From: Larimichthys crocea
Taxonomy: Eukaryota; Chordata; Actinopteri; Sciaenidae
Assembly: GCF_000972845.2 (NCBI RefSeq)
Contig: NC_040021.1
Span: 10,754,908-10,818,907, forward strand
Reading direction: 5' to 3'
DNA: 64,000 nucleotides
Within the stretch, counting starts at the first letter, position 1, and the number at the start of each line of letters is the position of its first letter. Positions 40,420 to 52,967 of this stretch are shown one piece after another. The translations under genes and the position numbers were made by a program. The notes beneath the pieces are model-generated. The model saw nothing but the letters and a program-made list of their open reading frames with translations. It did not search any database and was not told the origin of the DNA.

Positions 40420-40690
40420 GAAAGTAGCTCACAGAAGAGTCACAGTGACAACATGCTGATGTGTAGAAAGTATAATGTTTACTGTGTCAACCATTTGGGT
40501 TTTTACATGCTAAAGTATGCTGACTTGCTTGATTACTTGAGATATTTGACTGAAAACCACAAACGTGGTGGCACAAGAGAACAAAATCAAGAAATTCAGT
40601 AGGATTCATCCTCTGGGGACCATGAATGTCTGTTTCATTGCAACCCATTAGTTGCTGAGATATTTTAGGTCTGAAATAGGTAGACTAAAC
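40420..40690 (+). repeat. Interspersed teleost repeat, internally deleted copy
   Basis: It contains ACAGTGACAACATGCTGATGT, then AAAACCACAAACGTGGTGGC, then AGGATTCATCCTCTGGGGAC and CATGAATGTCTGT, and ends near TTGCTGAGATATTTTAGG (phrases trimmed). This word order matches the copy at 44430-45220 and a dispersed fish family I recognise. It has no coding capacity. Confidence 0.6.
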
Positions 40691-42414
40691 AGCAAATGGC
40701 CAAAGTGATGGTGTAGCTAAACATAAAGCACAAATGAGCCTCGACCTGTTCTCTGCTTCTTAGAAAAAGGTTATTTTTAACTCCTGCTATTTTCTAACCC
40801 TGATCTAAAATTAGATGATGTCTGATTAAATAAGACGTCTGTTGTCCCAGCTTCATGTCCCTGTGTCCACATACCCTCTGGCTAGGTAGGGGACATAAGA
40901 ACTCAGCTTACAGATAAAATTGATTTGATAATTTGTAAAGGTTATGTTGCCACAGGAAGACCAAGGTTTTTAAGGTTTTAACAGCAGTGGTCAAATCGGT
41001 GAGTCACAACAAATTAATGTCCTGTTGTTGTAAAATGTCACGCACCGGAACTGAACTAAACTCAAAATATTTTATTCGGCATTCATGTTTTTGTTATTAA
41101 TCCCAAAGATGTTCCAACCTGCACACAGTAACATATATTTTGTATCAAACATCTTTATTCGCAGTATGTGGCTACACCAGCAGAGTGAAAAGTTGACTGA
41201 CTAACTGTTTTATGAATGGTGGAGTCTCTTTATGTCTCTCCGCTCTCTCTGCTGATGGCATGAAGAAAGGCTGTGTTGTTTTCGATCAGTTGCATTATCC
41301 ATATTGTCTCTTTCACTGCATGTTGAGAAAAGATAAAGCTGCCTCTAACAACACAGATTCACTGCTGGCAGGGAAGAAAGAAAAAGGCCATGGAGACATT
41401 AGTATTCATAGACAGCTACAATGGTAAACTCTGATGTAATCCTCTGCTCATTGCATGACTGAAAGCATTTGTGCATTTATTCTGACATTAACATATGTAT
41501 TATAGTTCACAGTATTAAATAAAGAAATAGAAATAATTATGTTTTTTTGTTTTTTTGTGGATCATGATGTATTTGTCACCTGTGTGCTCTGGTCTTCACT
41601 GCTTCCTGCACAGACCTCTCTCTCTCGTCACAGAGACGTACACTAAGTTTTATCTGTTTGGTTACTCAGGTTAAATCAGTTAACCACACCTGACGTGTTT
41701 TCTCCATGTTTTGTCTTTTTCCTGACTCACTTTTGAGTCACAAAGTGTCAAACCATTGTATGTATTATAAATGAAAATGTTTAATTACACACTTAATCGT
41801 ACAATGAAAGCATTTAATCACACTTGAGTGTTTTTCACGCTGAGTTAGAGCAGCTGTATTAGCAGCAATGGATTCTCTGCAGGCTCTAATCATCGCATTG
41901 AACATCTGGTTAATGAGCATGACATTGTAGGCAGGTGAAAAGATTGTATCTCCCAGATGGCAGATTTCATGACCTGAAAGAGATTGACCAGTGTGCATTT
42001 GGGGGTTTATGAAGTGGGCTTTAAAGGACACATAAAGAATCATCCGATTTCTCTAAATGCAGTCAGTCAAATTTTAGAGTTTAAAAGGAATAATTTCTCA
42101 CTATCCACTTCTTCTACAGTAGAAACACACAGCATGTACATAGGTTCACAATATATGTCTCCATACACACATTTTCTCTAAAATAACACACCGTGAATTC
42201 TAAAATAGTGCAAGCCTATGATGATATTGTGAAATATGATGTACTGCTGTAGATTAAACTATCCAACTGTGTATTAAGTAGCTATAATAAGCTGAATCTT
42301 AAACATCTGCAGCTGTAAAATGCAGCACACACATTAATGCAGCAGTAATAATAATCCCAAAACATCATATATAATTGTAAAACAGTAATAGGGACTATTT
42401 TACCGCACAGTGAC

Positions 42415-42730
42415 TACTTTAAAGCAACGTTATGTAGAACTTTGAGAGCCCCAGCTTGAGAGTGCAATACCACTGTCATAAATATGGACAGCAGTACACG
42501 TGTATTTGTTTTGTATTTCATCAAGCTCTCGCCAATGACTAAAAGTCAGCCACACATTTACTCCTGTCTAGTGTCTTCTTGGTTAGTCACTCTTTCCCTT
42601 TTTCTTCTTAGCTTCCTCCATCATGGTCACCTTCTTTTTTTTCATCTCTGACATTACGTCTGTTACACATGGTTACATTGACTGCCTGCCCAGCTCCGGT
42701 TCTGGCATGACACCGGCTGTGCTGCCCGTC
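42415..42730. repeat. Possible decayed interspersed repeat
   Basis: It opens with AAAGCAACGTTATGTAGAAC, wording seen at the ends of a dispersed fish repeat, and then diverges. Boundaries are not defined. Confidence 0.25.
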
Positions 42731-43687
42731 TGCATTCGCCCACACCAAGGACCAGAAAACCTTCTCTTCCCGGTGCATCAAAACTAACTAACAGCTTGTG
42801 GTAAATAGTATAAAACCAGAGATCTCCTAAATACATTATGGAGCTGCAATGGGAGCCATGGGTAGAGTAACAAACGCAATCAGATGATTGATGATAAATT
42901 TGTTTGTTTTTCTTGTCGCTACTAACTGCTTACAGTAACTTTCCATCAAAAACTTTAATTAGATATAGTCTATTTGTGAGGAGGTAGCGGGCAGCAGTAG
43001 TGTATTTAAATTTCAGGCTTAGTGGCTAAATCGACCTGAAATTTCTCTGAACACATCAGAGAGACAACAGAAAATTTGACAGGAATTAAAAATTCCCTGG
43101 AGACTTCCTCCAATTCCTTTCAAATACTTAATCCTGCTTAGTCTGCACAACATAAAGAAATGATGAATGTATAATGTTTACGAGCATAACAAGAGACTTT
43201 ACTTGCTGAGGTAAGCAACATTACCCTGTTTTTATACAGTGAATGCCATAAAACTTTCATAAAACACATATTATCGTATCAGTATTATTTATGAGCTGTG
43301 TAACTTGTGCGGCCTGGTATGTAGAGAAATACACAGCTTATATAACTGAACCTATGTATTAGTGATGCAGCACGTCCAAAAAGATATTTCACTGTGATCT
43401 GTATGTGGACTGTAAGCAACATCATATAATGCTTATATATAATCCTCACCAGAGAGTGACTCATTGTAAATATGGAGCTATGTGACCCAGACAATAAGTC
43501 AAATGTGAGCAAATAACAAGAATGTGATTCATAATTTAAAATTGACTTAGACATACAGTAAAGTGAGAAACAAATGCTGTGAGTTCGCCCAGCTACAAAT
43601 TACATTTTGCCTGATGTGACCTGATAACCATGGCAACAATGCATGGCCATTTGTGGAGAAGAAAAGAGACCCCTTCCTCCATGGATG

Positions 43688-43776
43688 GAGGTTAAAAAAT
43701 AAAACAAAGGGATGAAAAATAGAGAGAGAGGAGGTTAAAAAATAAAACAAAGGGATGAAAAATAGAGAGAGAGAGA
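43688..43776 (+). repeat. Tandem duplication, 43-bp unit, two copies
   Basis: The unit beginning GAGGTTAAAAAATAAAACAA starts at 43688 and again at 43731, nearly identical to its end in a GA run. The near identity implies a recent duplication, perhaps by slippage between the flanking GA repeats. Confidence 0.95.
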
Positions 43777-43929
43777 ATGGCTCAGACTACAGATGGTGCA
43801 TGGAAACCAGGTTGTGCTGCTGCTTTCATGACTGACAGTGAGTGATGTATTTCCATGTAATCCCTCAGACTATACAACAAACCATAACTCCATCCTCCCA
43901 CCCAGGCCTTTTTAACTTATACCTCGCTC

Positions 43930-44230
43930 TGCCCACTTAGTGTGCTAATCACTGTGGCATGCCTTCTTTTCAATTGCCTTTGCATAATGATAATGACAAG
44001 AGACACGTATGTTTGTGTGTGTGCATGCCCACACATGTATTTGGCCATTGTGCAGCAGCTGTAATTAGAGCGTTCTGTTGCTTCTAAATATGAGGTCTAT
44101 TAAAAGAGTTTTACTGGGTATCCCCCTTCCTAGCAACGAGGGACTAATTGCTGCTTAGAAGCTGGGAATCCTATAAATGACTCAGCGTACATTTTATCCG
44201 CTGATATAAAATGCAATGAAAAAATGAGTT
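43930..44230. promoter_or_regulatory. Candidate conserved non-coding element
   Basis: A repeat-free stretch dense in developmental transcription-factor words: TTTGCATAATGATAATGAC (POU-like), GTAATTAGAG and GACTAATTGC (homeodomain), and CCTAGCAACGAG (RFX half-site-like). It lies in the region upstream of kcnk2. This is motif-based inference; conservation cannot be tested here. Confidence 0.25.
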
Positions 44231-44429
44231 CCTCCTCACTACGAGTACAGCAAATAACCAGATATTCTTAATAATAAAAAAGTGTTTTAAAAATGAAGGA
44301 AAAGAAGAATATTTGAGAGACCTCAGGGCTACTTCATGAATACAAATCACACAGGTTATCTGTATGATGCACAGGTGTGCACTATACTGTGTGTGCTTTC
44401 TGGATTAACAGAAAAGTAAGAGTGACAAG

Positions 44430-45220
44430 TCTGTAGGCTGAGGCTGTATCTACTTACAAATATGCTTTGAACTAAATGCTAATGTCATCATAGAAACATG
44501 CTCACAGTGACAATGTTAAAATTCTGAGCAGGTATCATGAGGATGATCTTAGTTTTGGCATTTTTACATGCTGACATTTGTTAATTAGCACTAAACACAA
44601 AATGCAGCTAAGTGTTTTAGTAGCACAACTTTTGACCTGATGATGGCAGTAGATGAAAAGTCAGAGGGGTTCATCAATCTATGCATCCATCATCTGTAAC
44701 CACTTATCAGGGTCACTGGCATTGAGCGAGAAGCAGGGTACACCTGGGCAAGTCACCAGTTCATCACAGGGCACATAGAAACAGAAAACCATTCCCACTC
44801 ACATTCACACCTACGGGCAATTTTAGAGTTATTAACCTATAAAGCTGACTGTGGGAGGAAGCCAGAGTACCCATGCAGACTTCACACAGAAAGGCTCAAA
44901 CCAGGAACCAGGACAATGCTAACCACTGCACCACTGTGCCACCCCTCAAAGATTACTTGAGTTATTACCGTTCAACACGAATGTTTGTGTCAAATTGCAT
45001 GGTAATCTATTCAATAGTTGTTGATACATTTCACTCAAAACCATAGAGGACTGACCAAATGGTAAAGGAAAATTTAGGAGATCATCAAAGTCATCAGGAT
45101 TGATCTTCTGGGTGTCATTAATACCGTGTATTAAATTTTATGATAATCCATCCAATATTCAGGTGAGTAAGGTATATTTTGGTCTGGCCCAAAGTGACAG
45201 ACAGAAGAACTGGTCATCTC
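44430..45220 (+). repeat. Interspersed teleost repeat, long copy interrupted by another element
   Basis: The left part carries TTAATTAGCACTAAACACAA and TTTGACCTGATGATGGCAGT. The right part carries ATGGTAATCTATTCAATAGT, TCATCAGGATTGATC and CAATATTCAGG-type wording ending near GGTCTGGCCCAAAGTG. It is the same family as 40420-40690. The element at about 44675-44945 splits it. Confidence 0.6.
44675..44945 (+). mobile_element. Nested repeat insertion, resembling the 3' region of a fish L2/CR1-type LINE
   Basis: Wording in order: CATCTGTAACCACTTATCAG, GCGAGAAGCAGGGTACACC, CATTCACACCTACGGGC, CTGTGGGAGGAAGCC, ACTTCACACAGAAAGGC, GCTAACCACTGCACCACTGT. This order is typical of a very common fish repeat. 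The copy is short and non-coding. Assignment to an L2-type LINE is from memory. Confidence 0.55.
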
Positions 45221-45763
45221 TAGAGCTATGGCACAAGTGTGGCTAAAGGATATTGTCTTAAAAATTTTCTGCAGTGGTCACACAAATGTCATTCTTTGAT
45301 TAGAGCGTTCACCTCATTGTCATACTAATTAAAACATTCAGTGACCTAACGAGCCCTGTGTAGAAGCATCTTCATTCATTATGTTGCACGCTCATTAATG
45401 TTTCCTTTAAATTTTTCAGCCATCTGTTGGTTCACTTTATAATTTTTAAATCATTTATTATATGCAAACACATTCCTGTGTGGTTTCCAAATGCAATAAA
45501 CAGAGAATAAGAGGCTGACATTATTAGGAATTTAAATCGAATGACTCTGTGGTAATATTTCACACATTGTGAATGAGATCTGACTAAACCAGATGAACTA
45601 CAGGTGGTAGGAGCTAACAATTAATGGCTAACAATAAATAGCCTCAGGTAACGCTGATCAAATAAGCCACTTTATAATAATGAGGTGCTAATTTAATTAA
45701 TTTACATAGTTCACTTGTACACACAAATCAAAATGTACCCTTTCAGAGTGATTTCACAAGAGT

Positions 45764-45818
<55 letters not shown>

Positions 45819-45838
45819 AGAGAGAGAGAGAGAGAGTG
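45764..45838. repeat. (GA)n microsatellite
   Basis: A GA dinucleotide run broken once by GGGAGGGAG, followed by a short GGGA-rich tail to about 45853. Confidence 0.95.
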
Positions 45839-47189
45839 GGGGAGGGAGGGGGAGTCCCTGGGCTGTTTAGTCCTATAGCAGCATAACTAAGGGATGACTG
45901 AGCCAGCCCTAACTATGAGCTCTATCAAAAAGGAAAGTCTTAAATCTACTCTTAAAAGTGTGCTGATTTAAACATCTGGAAAAAGAGACGCAGTGACAGA
46001 CTCGTAGATAATCAGCATGATAAGTGTGTGGTACGGGGAAGAGGGAGAGGTTAGATCACTCCATGAAGTGGCAGCTAATGGCTCAATTATGTGTTTATTG
46101 CACAGACCAGCACATTGAAAGAGGATAATATTCATTTCAGAATAAAAAGGAGATGACTACTGGGAAAGCCATGACAATTTTATTGTTCACAAGCAGGAGC
46201 GGTGTGTTCCTAATCAGATACTATAACACACTGCCTCTTGAGTTTCTATGTAATCCTGCAGAGGCTCAAATAAACATAACCTGATAATTATGAGGAAAGA
46301 GCGTGTTAGCTGCATTTATCATTTACACAGTCATGGGAAACATGTTAAAAATTTAGATTAACCTACAAGTTTCTCATGAGGGCAGCTTACTTGACTTGAT
46401 ATTTTGCCCTAGACACACATTCACTCTTCTAAATCAGTGTGGTCACATCTAAATTACAGGCTTGCTAGATGCATTGTGCTGTGCATGCAAATAGTCCCAA
46501 AGTCTTCCCTACACAAACCTTAGCTGTAACTCAAAACATTGTTTTTACCTGTTGTCTAGGTCTAACAGATGTGTTACTGTCTGCACACAGTTCATAAATA
46601 TTTCCAGAGATTTCTGCAGCCACTGTTTAGACATGCCACAGGCTAGTATGTCCAGTAGAGGAGAGAAAGGAGAGCAGATTGGGGTGATTTTAATTGGACT
46701 GAAAACATTCAGCCAGTGAACATCTGTAAAATTACAAAAACATATTTGAAAATACAATCTGGTGCTGGATAACTGGTACAAAAATAAAAGGAGCTGGTTT
46801 GCCTCAAATGGCTGTGAAGAGAAGCCTATGTGGACGTGCATAAAAGCTGCAATTCATTCAATGTCCACCTGAGGCTGGCTAAAGAACGAGTCAGTCTCCA
46901 TAAGCCATCATGTTAAAATGTCCAACTTCACAGCAGAAATAAACATGTTTACAGCCTGGTACAAAAAACAGTTTCCCCATTCATGACAACTGTACTGAGG
47001 GTGAAATTTTATACAACTCACCCCTTCAAATTGTAATGAGGCTCAGAGTAATGCATAATTAACAAAGTGGCCACATTGATTGACTGGTGAGTGCCGTTAC
47101 AGGCAGCTTGTTTGAGCACTCAGGCTTAATTCAGTCCACCTCAGGTCTGCTGAAGATCCACTTCTTTGCCCATTTTTAGATTAGCAGGG

Positions 47190-47305
47190 AGGTGGCAGAA
47201 GAAAGACCGCCAAGATGGTGGCAGAGGCAGACAGAGCCAGCTTCACAAACCTGTGGGTGACATCACGGGGTACTATGTCCATGTTTTATACTGTCTGTGG
47301 TTTTC
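47190..47305 (+). repeat. Decayed interspersed repeat
   Basis: The wording ACCGCCAAGATGGTGGCAGA, then TGGGTGACATCACGGGGTAC and TATGTCCATGTTTTATACTG matches a dispersed fish sequence I recognise. It has no coding capacity and its boundaries are approximate. Confidence 0.45.
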
Positions 47306-49261
47306 CTGGTAACATAGCTAGAATATAGCTTGATGTTAGCGGTATAACAACATTAGACATCTACAGTGCGTGTCTAAACTTCTTTGCAAAATAACTGAAA
47401 TGGTGGATGAAAGAAGCATTTTTTCAATCTGATGTGCAACTATGCAAAAATATAATTTTTGCTCAACCATTCTCATTTCTTTCTTGGAGAGGGGGAGGGT
47501 TGATGGCATTTGAGTTAATTAAGTATATTGAATTATTGGGGGATGAAATGAGTCTCCCATACACACAAATTATTTGCCTATGGCTATTACATATTAACGA
47601 TAACACGAGGTGGCCCTGAGAGCTGAATGCACTGCAACGTTTTGTGAAAACACACATGCAAATACATGACACACAATCAAACATGTGCAGCATTTAGATG
47701 AAGCATGGCAAATAGAGGAACTACAATCAAATATAGAAACATTGGCAGTAGCATAGATGATAGAAATTGTTTCCAAGGGACACTAAAAATTGATGAACAT
47801 TCTCAGACATGGCCACTTTATTGTCACATTGTTATATCAAAAAAACATGAGAAGAATCAGCAAAATATTCAACTTCCACAGTAGCAGCATTATTGGATGT
47901 CTAGCCTGCAGACAGATTGGGAGAGATCAGAGGTCAGTGACAAGACAAGGATTCACATAAATTATGTTCTCAGTCAGTTTAAGAGTTAATGCTCATTTCA
48001 CTTTCTCCAAATTTCATGAGACGGTGAGTCTCCCTCCTCCTCTGAAAGCCCAAGACCTGTGTCACTGCTTACAGGCATGAGACACAGATAATGAAAATTG
48101 CATCTTGAATTAAATCAACGATTATATTTCAGCCAGACGAGAAGGGTAATTTAATTTCCCAAAATTCTGGGGTCATTCATGGTAACAAATACAGGAGTCT
48201 CCATCTCATCTCTCTGCATTCAAATATTGTGTTTGTCAGCAGATAAATGAATTATAAGCGCTTTCAATCTGATTTTAATGACGTATAGCCTATTTTAGAA
48301 GCTTCTTAATATCAGTGCCTTCGTGTTTACTGTCACTGTGAGAGGCTTTTTTCTCTTCTACACTGCAGTGGATGTAGTCGGGAGACCATTAGGACACACA
48401 CAAGGTGAGATGTTGCATGCTTTAATACAGCTGCAGCATGTTTTTTTCATGTAACGTGTGTGTGTGCATGTACTACAGTATACACTGTAACCCCAGAGTC
48501 CTAAAGCCACTTTGTAAAGTAACAAGATACGATACATATTTCACCTTTTACATCCAACTCCATCTTTTTATGTCACTAACATGTTCCTTTAACAAATCTG
48601 TCTCCTTTTAGGCTGCTGCACACCAGCATACCGCCATCAAAGCACTTCTGTTCTTGGTGGCACATCAATGGCTGGCAAATTGCAGTGCCTAAATGGTAGA
48701 GGTTTCTGATTTTCCTTTCACTCCTTTAATTTCCCTGTATTTTCATGGCCCATAAATCCTGAGCAAGATGCTAAAGATCATATATTTTTATAAATCTAGT
48801 CAATTCCCTAATATAGCTAACCACTGTAGTTTTTAGCAAACTTTGCTGAAATAAGAGTGCACAGTGTATTTGTAGAGGACTATTTTATCAGTGGAATAAT
48901 AGACATTTGGTGTTTTAGTGCACTGGTTTCCCAAGCTAGGGGTCATGACCCTTTCCACAGTCTTCAAGCTTCATCGTGTGTAGACCTAAAAAAACTCATA
49001 GAGTAAAGTGAAGACCTGAACACAAACTATATTCACAAAGCCTTCACTCTCTGCTAAACAGCCAACAACAAGTTAAATGAACTAGACAGCTGAAAAAACA
49101 AAGTGAGATGGTTACGGTTGGTTTATTATCACAATGCAGTGGTCCGGTTTGAGTAGTTCAGGTTAGGATTACCATCTAGGAAGGTGTTATGTTTGAGGAT
49201 ATCGTACAAAAGCAGGTATATAGACAAGATGTGAGGACTTGTGGTCAGCCAGACCAGGGCA

Positions 49262-49311
49262 GTTAGGGTTAGGCATAGAGCCTAAGTGGTTAGGGTTAGG
49301 GTTAGGGTTAA
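49262..49311 (+). repeat. Short interstitial telomere-like repeat
   Basis: About four tandem GGTTAG/TTAGGG units at 49288-49311, with a further degenerate copy (GTTAGGGTTAGGC) near 49262. It is too short to indicate a telomere or fusion point on its own. Confidence 0.8.
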
Positions 49312-49720
49312 GACTTAAACTTCCAGAAGTTATTGTATAGAAAAAAGGCTGGGAATCACTGCTCTGGTGAGTATTCAAGGCAGCAGGTCAAAGTATGTGT
49401 GACTGACTTTAGTCTGTTTCATTAATTTTACCCAACAAAAAACGATCTCTGACACAGAGGAATAATATATATGACTTTGATGACATAGTCAATACTTGTA
49501 TATACAGTAAGATAAAAACAATAATAGAACATCACCAGTGTTAGCTTTAAAGTGATTAGAGAGGAAAACAGAGCAGCAGCTTGGCAGCTGTGCATCTTCT
49601 CTTTGGAATAAGCTTTTACCTTCAACACTGTGAAATATCTGCAAAACAAACCATAAAAAAAATCAAAAAGCCTTTAAGATCCAACTATGTTTGAAATGTG
49701 CATATTTCAAAATAAATTTG

Positions 49721-49816
49721 GGGGTGTCGATTAGCTCAGTTGGTAGAGCATCCGCCACATGTACGAAGGCAGCGTCCCAGGGTTTGAATTCGACCTGTGG
49801 CCCTTTGCTGCATGTC
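49721..49816 (+). mobile_element. tRNA-derived SINE head
   Basis: TTAGCTCAGTTGGTAGAGCA is a good RNA polymerase III A box, and GGGTTTGAATTCGACC is a B-box-like element about 40 nt later. The sequence continues as CCCTTTGCTGCATGTC, the junction used by teleost tRNA SINEs. The cloverleaf stems do not close and no CCA-ready acceptor exists, so it is not a tRNA gene. Confidence 0.7.
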
Positions 49817-49940
49817 AAAATCAAATCAGATTTTATTTGTATAGCCTAAAGTCACATAGTACATTTGCCTCGGAGGGCTTTACAATCTGTACAGGGAGTG
49901 ACACCCTCTGTCCTTAGACCCTCGGTTTGAGTGAGGAAAC
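49817..49940 (+). repeat. Second repeat fused to the SINE head
   Basis: ATTTTATTTGTATAGCCTAA, GAGGGCTTTACAATCTGTAC and CCTCTGTCCTTAGACCCTCG are hallmark phrases of a separate, very common percomorph repeat. It directly abuts the truncated SINE head. Confidence 0.6.
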
Positions 49941-50907
49941 TCAAATGTCTCTTCTCACATTCCTGTCACTCTTCAGCTGTCTCTATCAAAAATAAAGCTT
50001 GAAAAGGAAGGCAAATATAAAAAAAGAGGTAATAGCAGGTATATACATTAATTAAAATAACAGTCTAGCTTAACAGCCTGCAGTTCCTTAATAATATTGT
50101 ACCTTGTTGTTCAATCTCACATTATCTCCCAGCTCAGCTAATGAGATACCTGCAGCGACCGGGGGACAAGCATTTACAATTACGATCCAAACTATCTTCC
50201 TCCCTGGAAATTGACTTAGGCAATTGGTGAGACAGTTACATTTGTTGCGGAGCTGTAAACAAGATCCAAGTCCAACTCATCTCACAACACTTGAGGCATG
50301 AAGAAAAAAACGCTTTGGAGAATTGCTAAATTAATCTGACCTTGAAATATCAGTCGCAGAAGCCATCTGGTTACTAGCTACTGTAGTAAGTAGCTACACT
50401 TGAAAAGAATGAACAGCCCGCAGCACTTATGTTTCACAGGAGGGTGAAGAGATAGTGGGAGCGAGCTGTCCTTCCTTTCTGCAGACAGTCGTAAAAATAC
50501 ATAGTTTTACTCTCTGAACTGCAGCACGCTGAAAGAAAGTGTAGCTTCAGGAGGAAGATGTTATTCTGCTCAGCACAGAGTTTTTGCTCTTTGGATCTTT
50601 GGAGCACACTGATGCCTTGAACTGGCCATCATAACTTATATAATAATAAGATAATTTACATAATTATTAACTCAATATTGAATCTATTTTGTGCACTGCT
50701 TCTCTCTGAGCACATATGAATGGCTTTTGTGTCCTTATCATTTAACAGTTTGAGCTCATTTTAAGGCTTCAGGACAATAATATCTTTCCTCTCTCTTCTT
50801 GGGTGGGTGGATACCATGAGTCAACGAGGAGGAAATAGCTTATGAAAACTGCTTACCAGATGCATTGTGGAGAGTTCATTCATAATAAGTAACCATTACA
50901 GCTGTGC

Positions 50908-50909
<2 letters not shown>

Positions 50910-50965
<56 letters not shown>
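50910..50965. repeat. (TG)n microsatellite
   Basis: An uninterrupted run of about 28 TG units. Confidence 0.95.
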
Positions 50966-50968
<3 letters not shown>

Positions 50969-52927
50969 ATAAAAGCGAGTTGGGGGTTTGCAGTTTAGTT
51001 GCCCAGTGACATGAGCTGCAGTAATTACTTTCTTTTTTTGCGTGTGCCACAAGCGTCAAGGAGCAAATACAGGTCAGTCTGTCATGGTTCAAACATTTAC
51101 CCTCCCCTTCACATGCTCTTTAAATCAGCGTCACATTTGAAAATGCATGAAAAAAAAAAATAGTTACATAACCCGTAAGATGAGGGGGAAAGGATTTGTT
51201 GTGATGCTTCAGCTTTACACATTAGCTGTGATTTTTCACCTTCTATTTGTACATCCAGAAAAAAATATACGGCCTACAATTAACATTGCCAAAATAACAA
51301 CAACTCAGATTTTTCTGCCAAAAATGCACCATCATGGTTTTCCACATTGTGATGTTGCCAAATGTAAAGTCACAGTAGCATGATTATACTCTACACTACA
51401 CCTACAGATAAACAGGCCAATAATTGTAACTGTCTTCAAGTATGTTTAGCAGTAGATCTCTTTTCTGTTGTGTTTTCTAGCCTCTCACACTCTGACTGAG
51501 CCTGAGTGTCAAACCACCAGAACCTTTTCTTAGGTCCGTTCAATCACTTGAATACGATTCCTCCAGTAGCACTGTCTACAAAAAGGAAGACACATGGACC
51601 CATGGGAGCAAAACAGACCGGCAATTAATTTCCAGGGTGTAGCAAAAACAGAAAAGGATCCACTTGAAAAAGACGTGTATGTGGGATTAATAAACACGCA
51701 GTGCCATTGTTCACTGTGATGAAGATACATGTGTGTATTTTAGTTAGTGTTTGGGCATCACTGGAGGCTGTAGTGGTGTAGTGAAGGACTGAGCCATGTC
51801 AGGCTGTGGTTGCACAGTTGGTTGGATCTAATCTTTGCTTTGAGATTTTGTGGAAAATAAAAAATATATACAATATAATGCACTCATCCTTTCATTTTTG
51901 TTTTATTATGAGCATCTGGCTGTAACTGGCAGCAGGACAGACAGTGTCACTGTAGCAACCGTGTCAAAGATGAGATAATTGTTGACTAATTGAGTATGCT
52001 GACTGCTGCAGGTAAACAGAAGGCCGTAGATTAACATACATCCATTCCCTATCAGTATAATTCCACACAGATGGCACCTGCTGTCTGGCAAGATAGAAAG
52101 CACACAACAAAATGAGACAACATCAAGCTGAGCCATTTCACTTTCCCTATTCATTGCGTATGTGCGCGACAGAGTAAGCTTTAACTGCTGTGATGTACAT
52201 GGCAGGGAACACGCGTTATTTATCTAACTGATGTGTAGCACGATGAGTGTTTGAAGAGCAGCAAGAAATATGTCGCTGAACCCCTTTTTTCAAACGGGAT
52301 GAGTTTTCATTAGTTTTACCAGCAAAAAATTATGCAACTTTCATTTATAATAACTTCTTTAAGATGCAGAGATGGTGTCATTAATTCCAGGCTCGTATTA
52401 TCCGCACACACACGCATACTTTCCAAGTCACTTTCCAACTATATGCCACCAAGATGTGTGTGTTACTCAACAGATAATGAGCTGTTTCGGCTGCTTTCGG
52501 CAAAAGGCTGCGAGAGGAAATGGGTAACCACAAAGTCAATGTGATAGTAGGAGAGGGAGGGCTTCTGTGGGTGTTTTCTTATCAAAGCCCACCACATAAT
52601 AATGTCTCTGGGCATGAGTCTGACAACAAGAGCATTCTTCTCAACAATTAGCTTTTGCTTTTTGTCTCGGCAACATTATCTATGTCGAAAATCAAAACAT
52701 CTTTTTGTGGTTCGGTGATGTTGTTGTTGTCGTTTAGTGGTCGCATCTGCAGGGAAGGACGTGGTGGCAGCTTTTTATGCACTTGTATGGATTTCCCTAG
52801 TTCAGCTCTCAGACGTGTATTGATTAGTCTGTCATTGTCTCTGACCGCTGTGTGTCACTCGCTTGTGAAGACAGAGGAAGTGCTTCGGGACGTGCACTAA
52901 AAGCAAAGTGAAGATTCCCATGTGGAA

Positions 52928-52928
<1 letters not shown>

Positions 52929-52966
<38 letters not shown>
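52929..52966. repeat. (TG)n microsatellite
   Basis: An uninterrupted run of about 18 TG units. A shorter related run lies at 53231-53251. Confidence 0.95.

Positions 52967-52967
<1 letters not shown>

Noticed and set aside
49729..49800. Possible tRNA gene
   Set aside because: A and B boxes are present, but acceptor and anticodon stems do not pair and the sequence continues as a SINE body.
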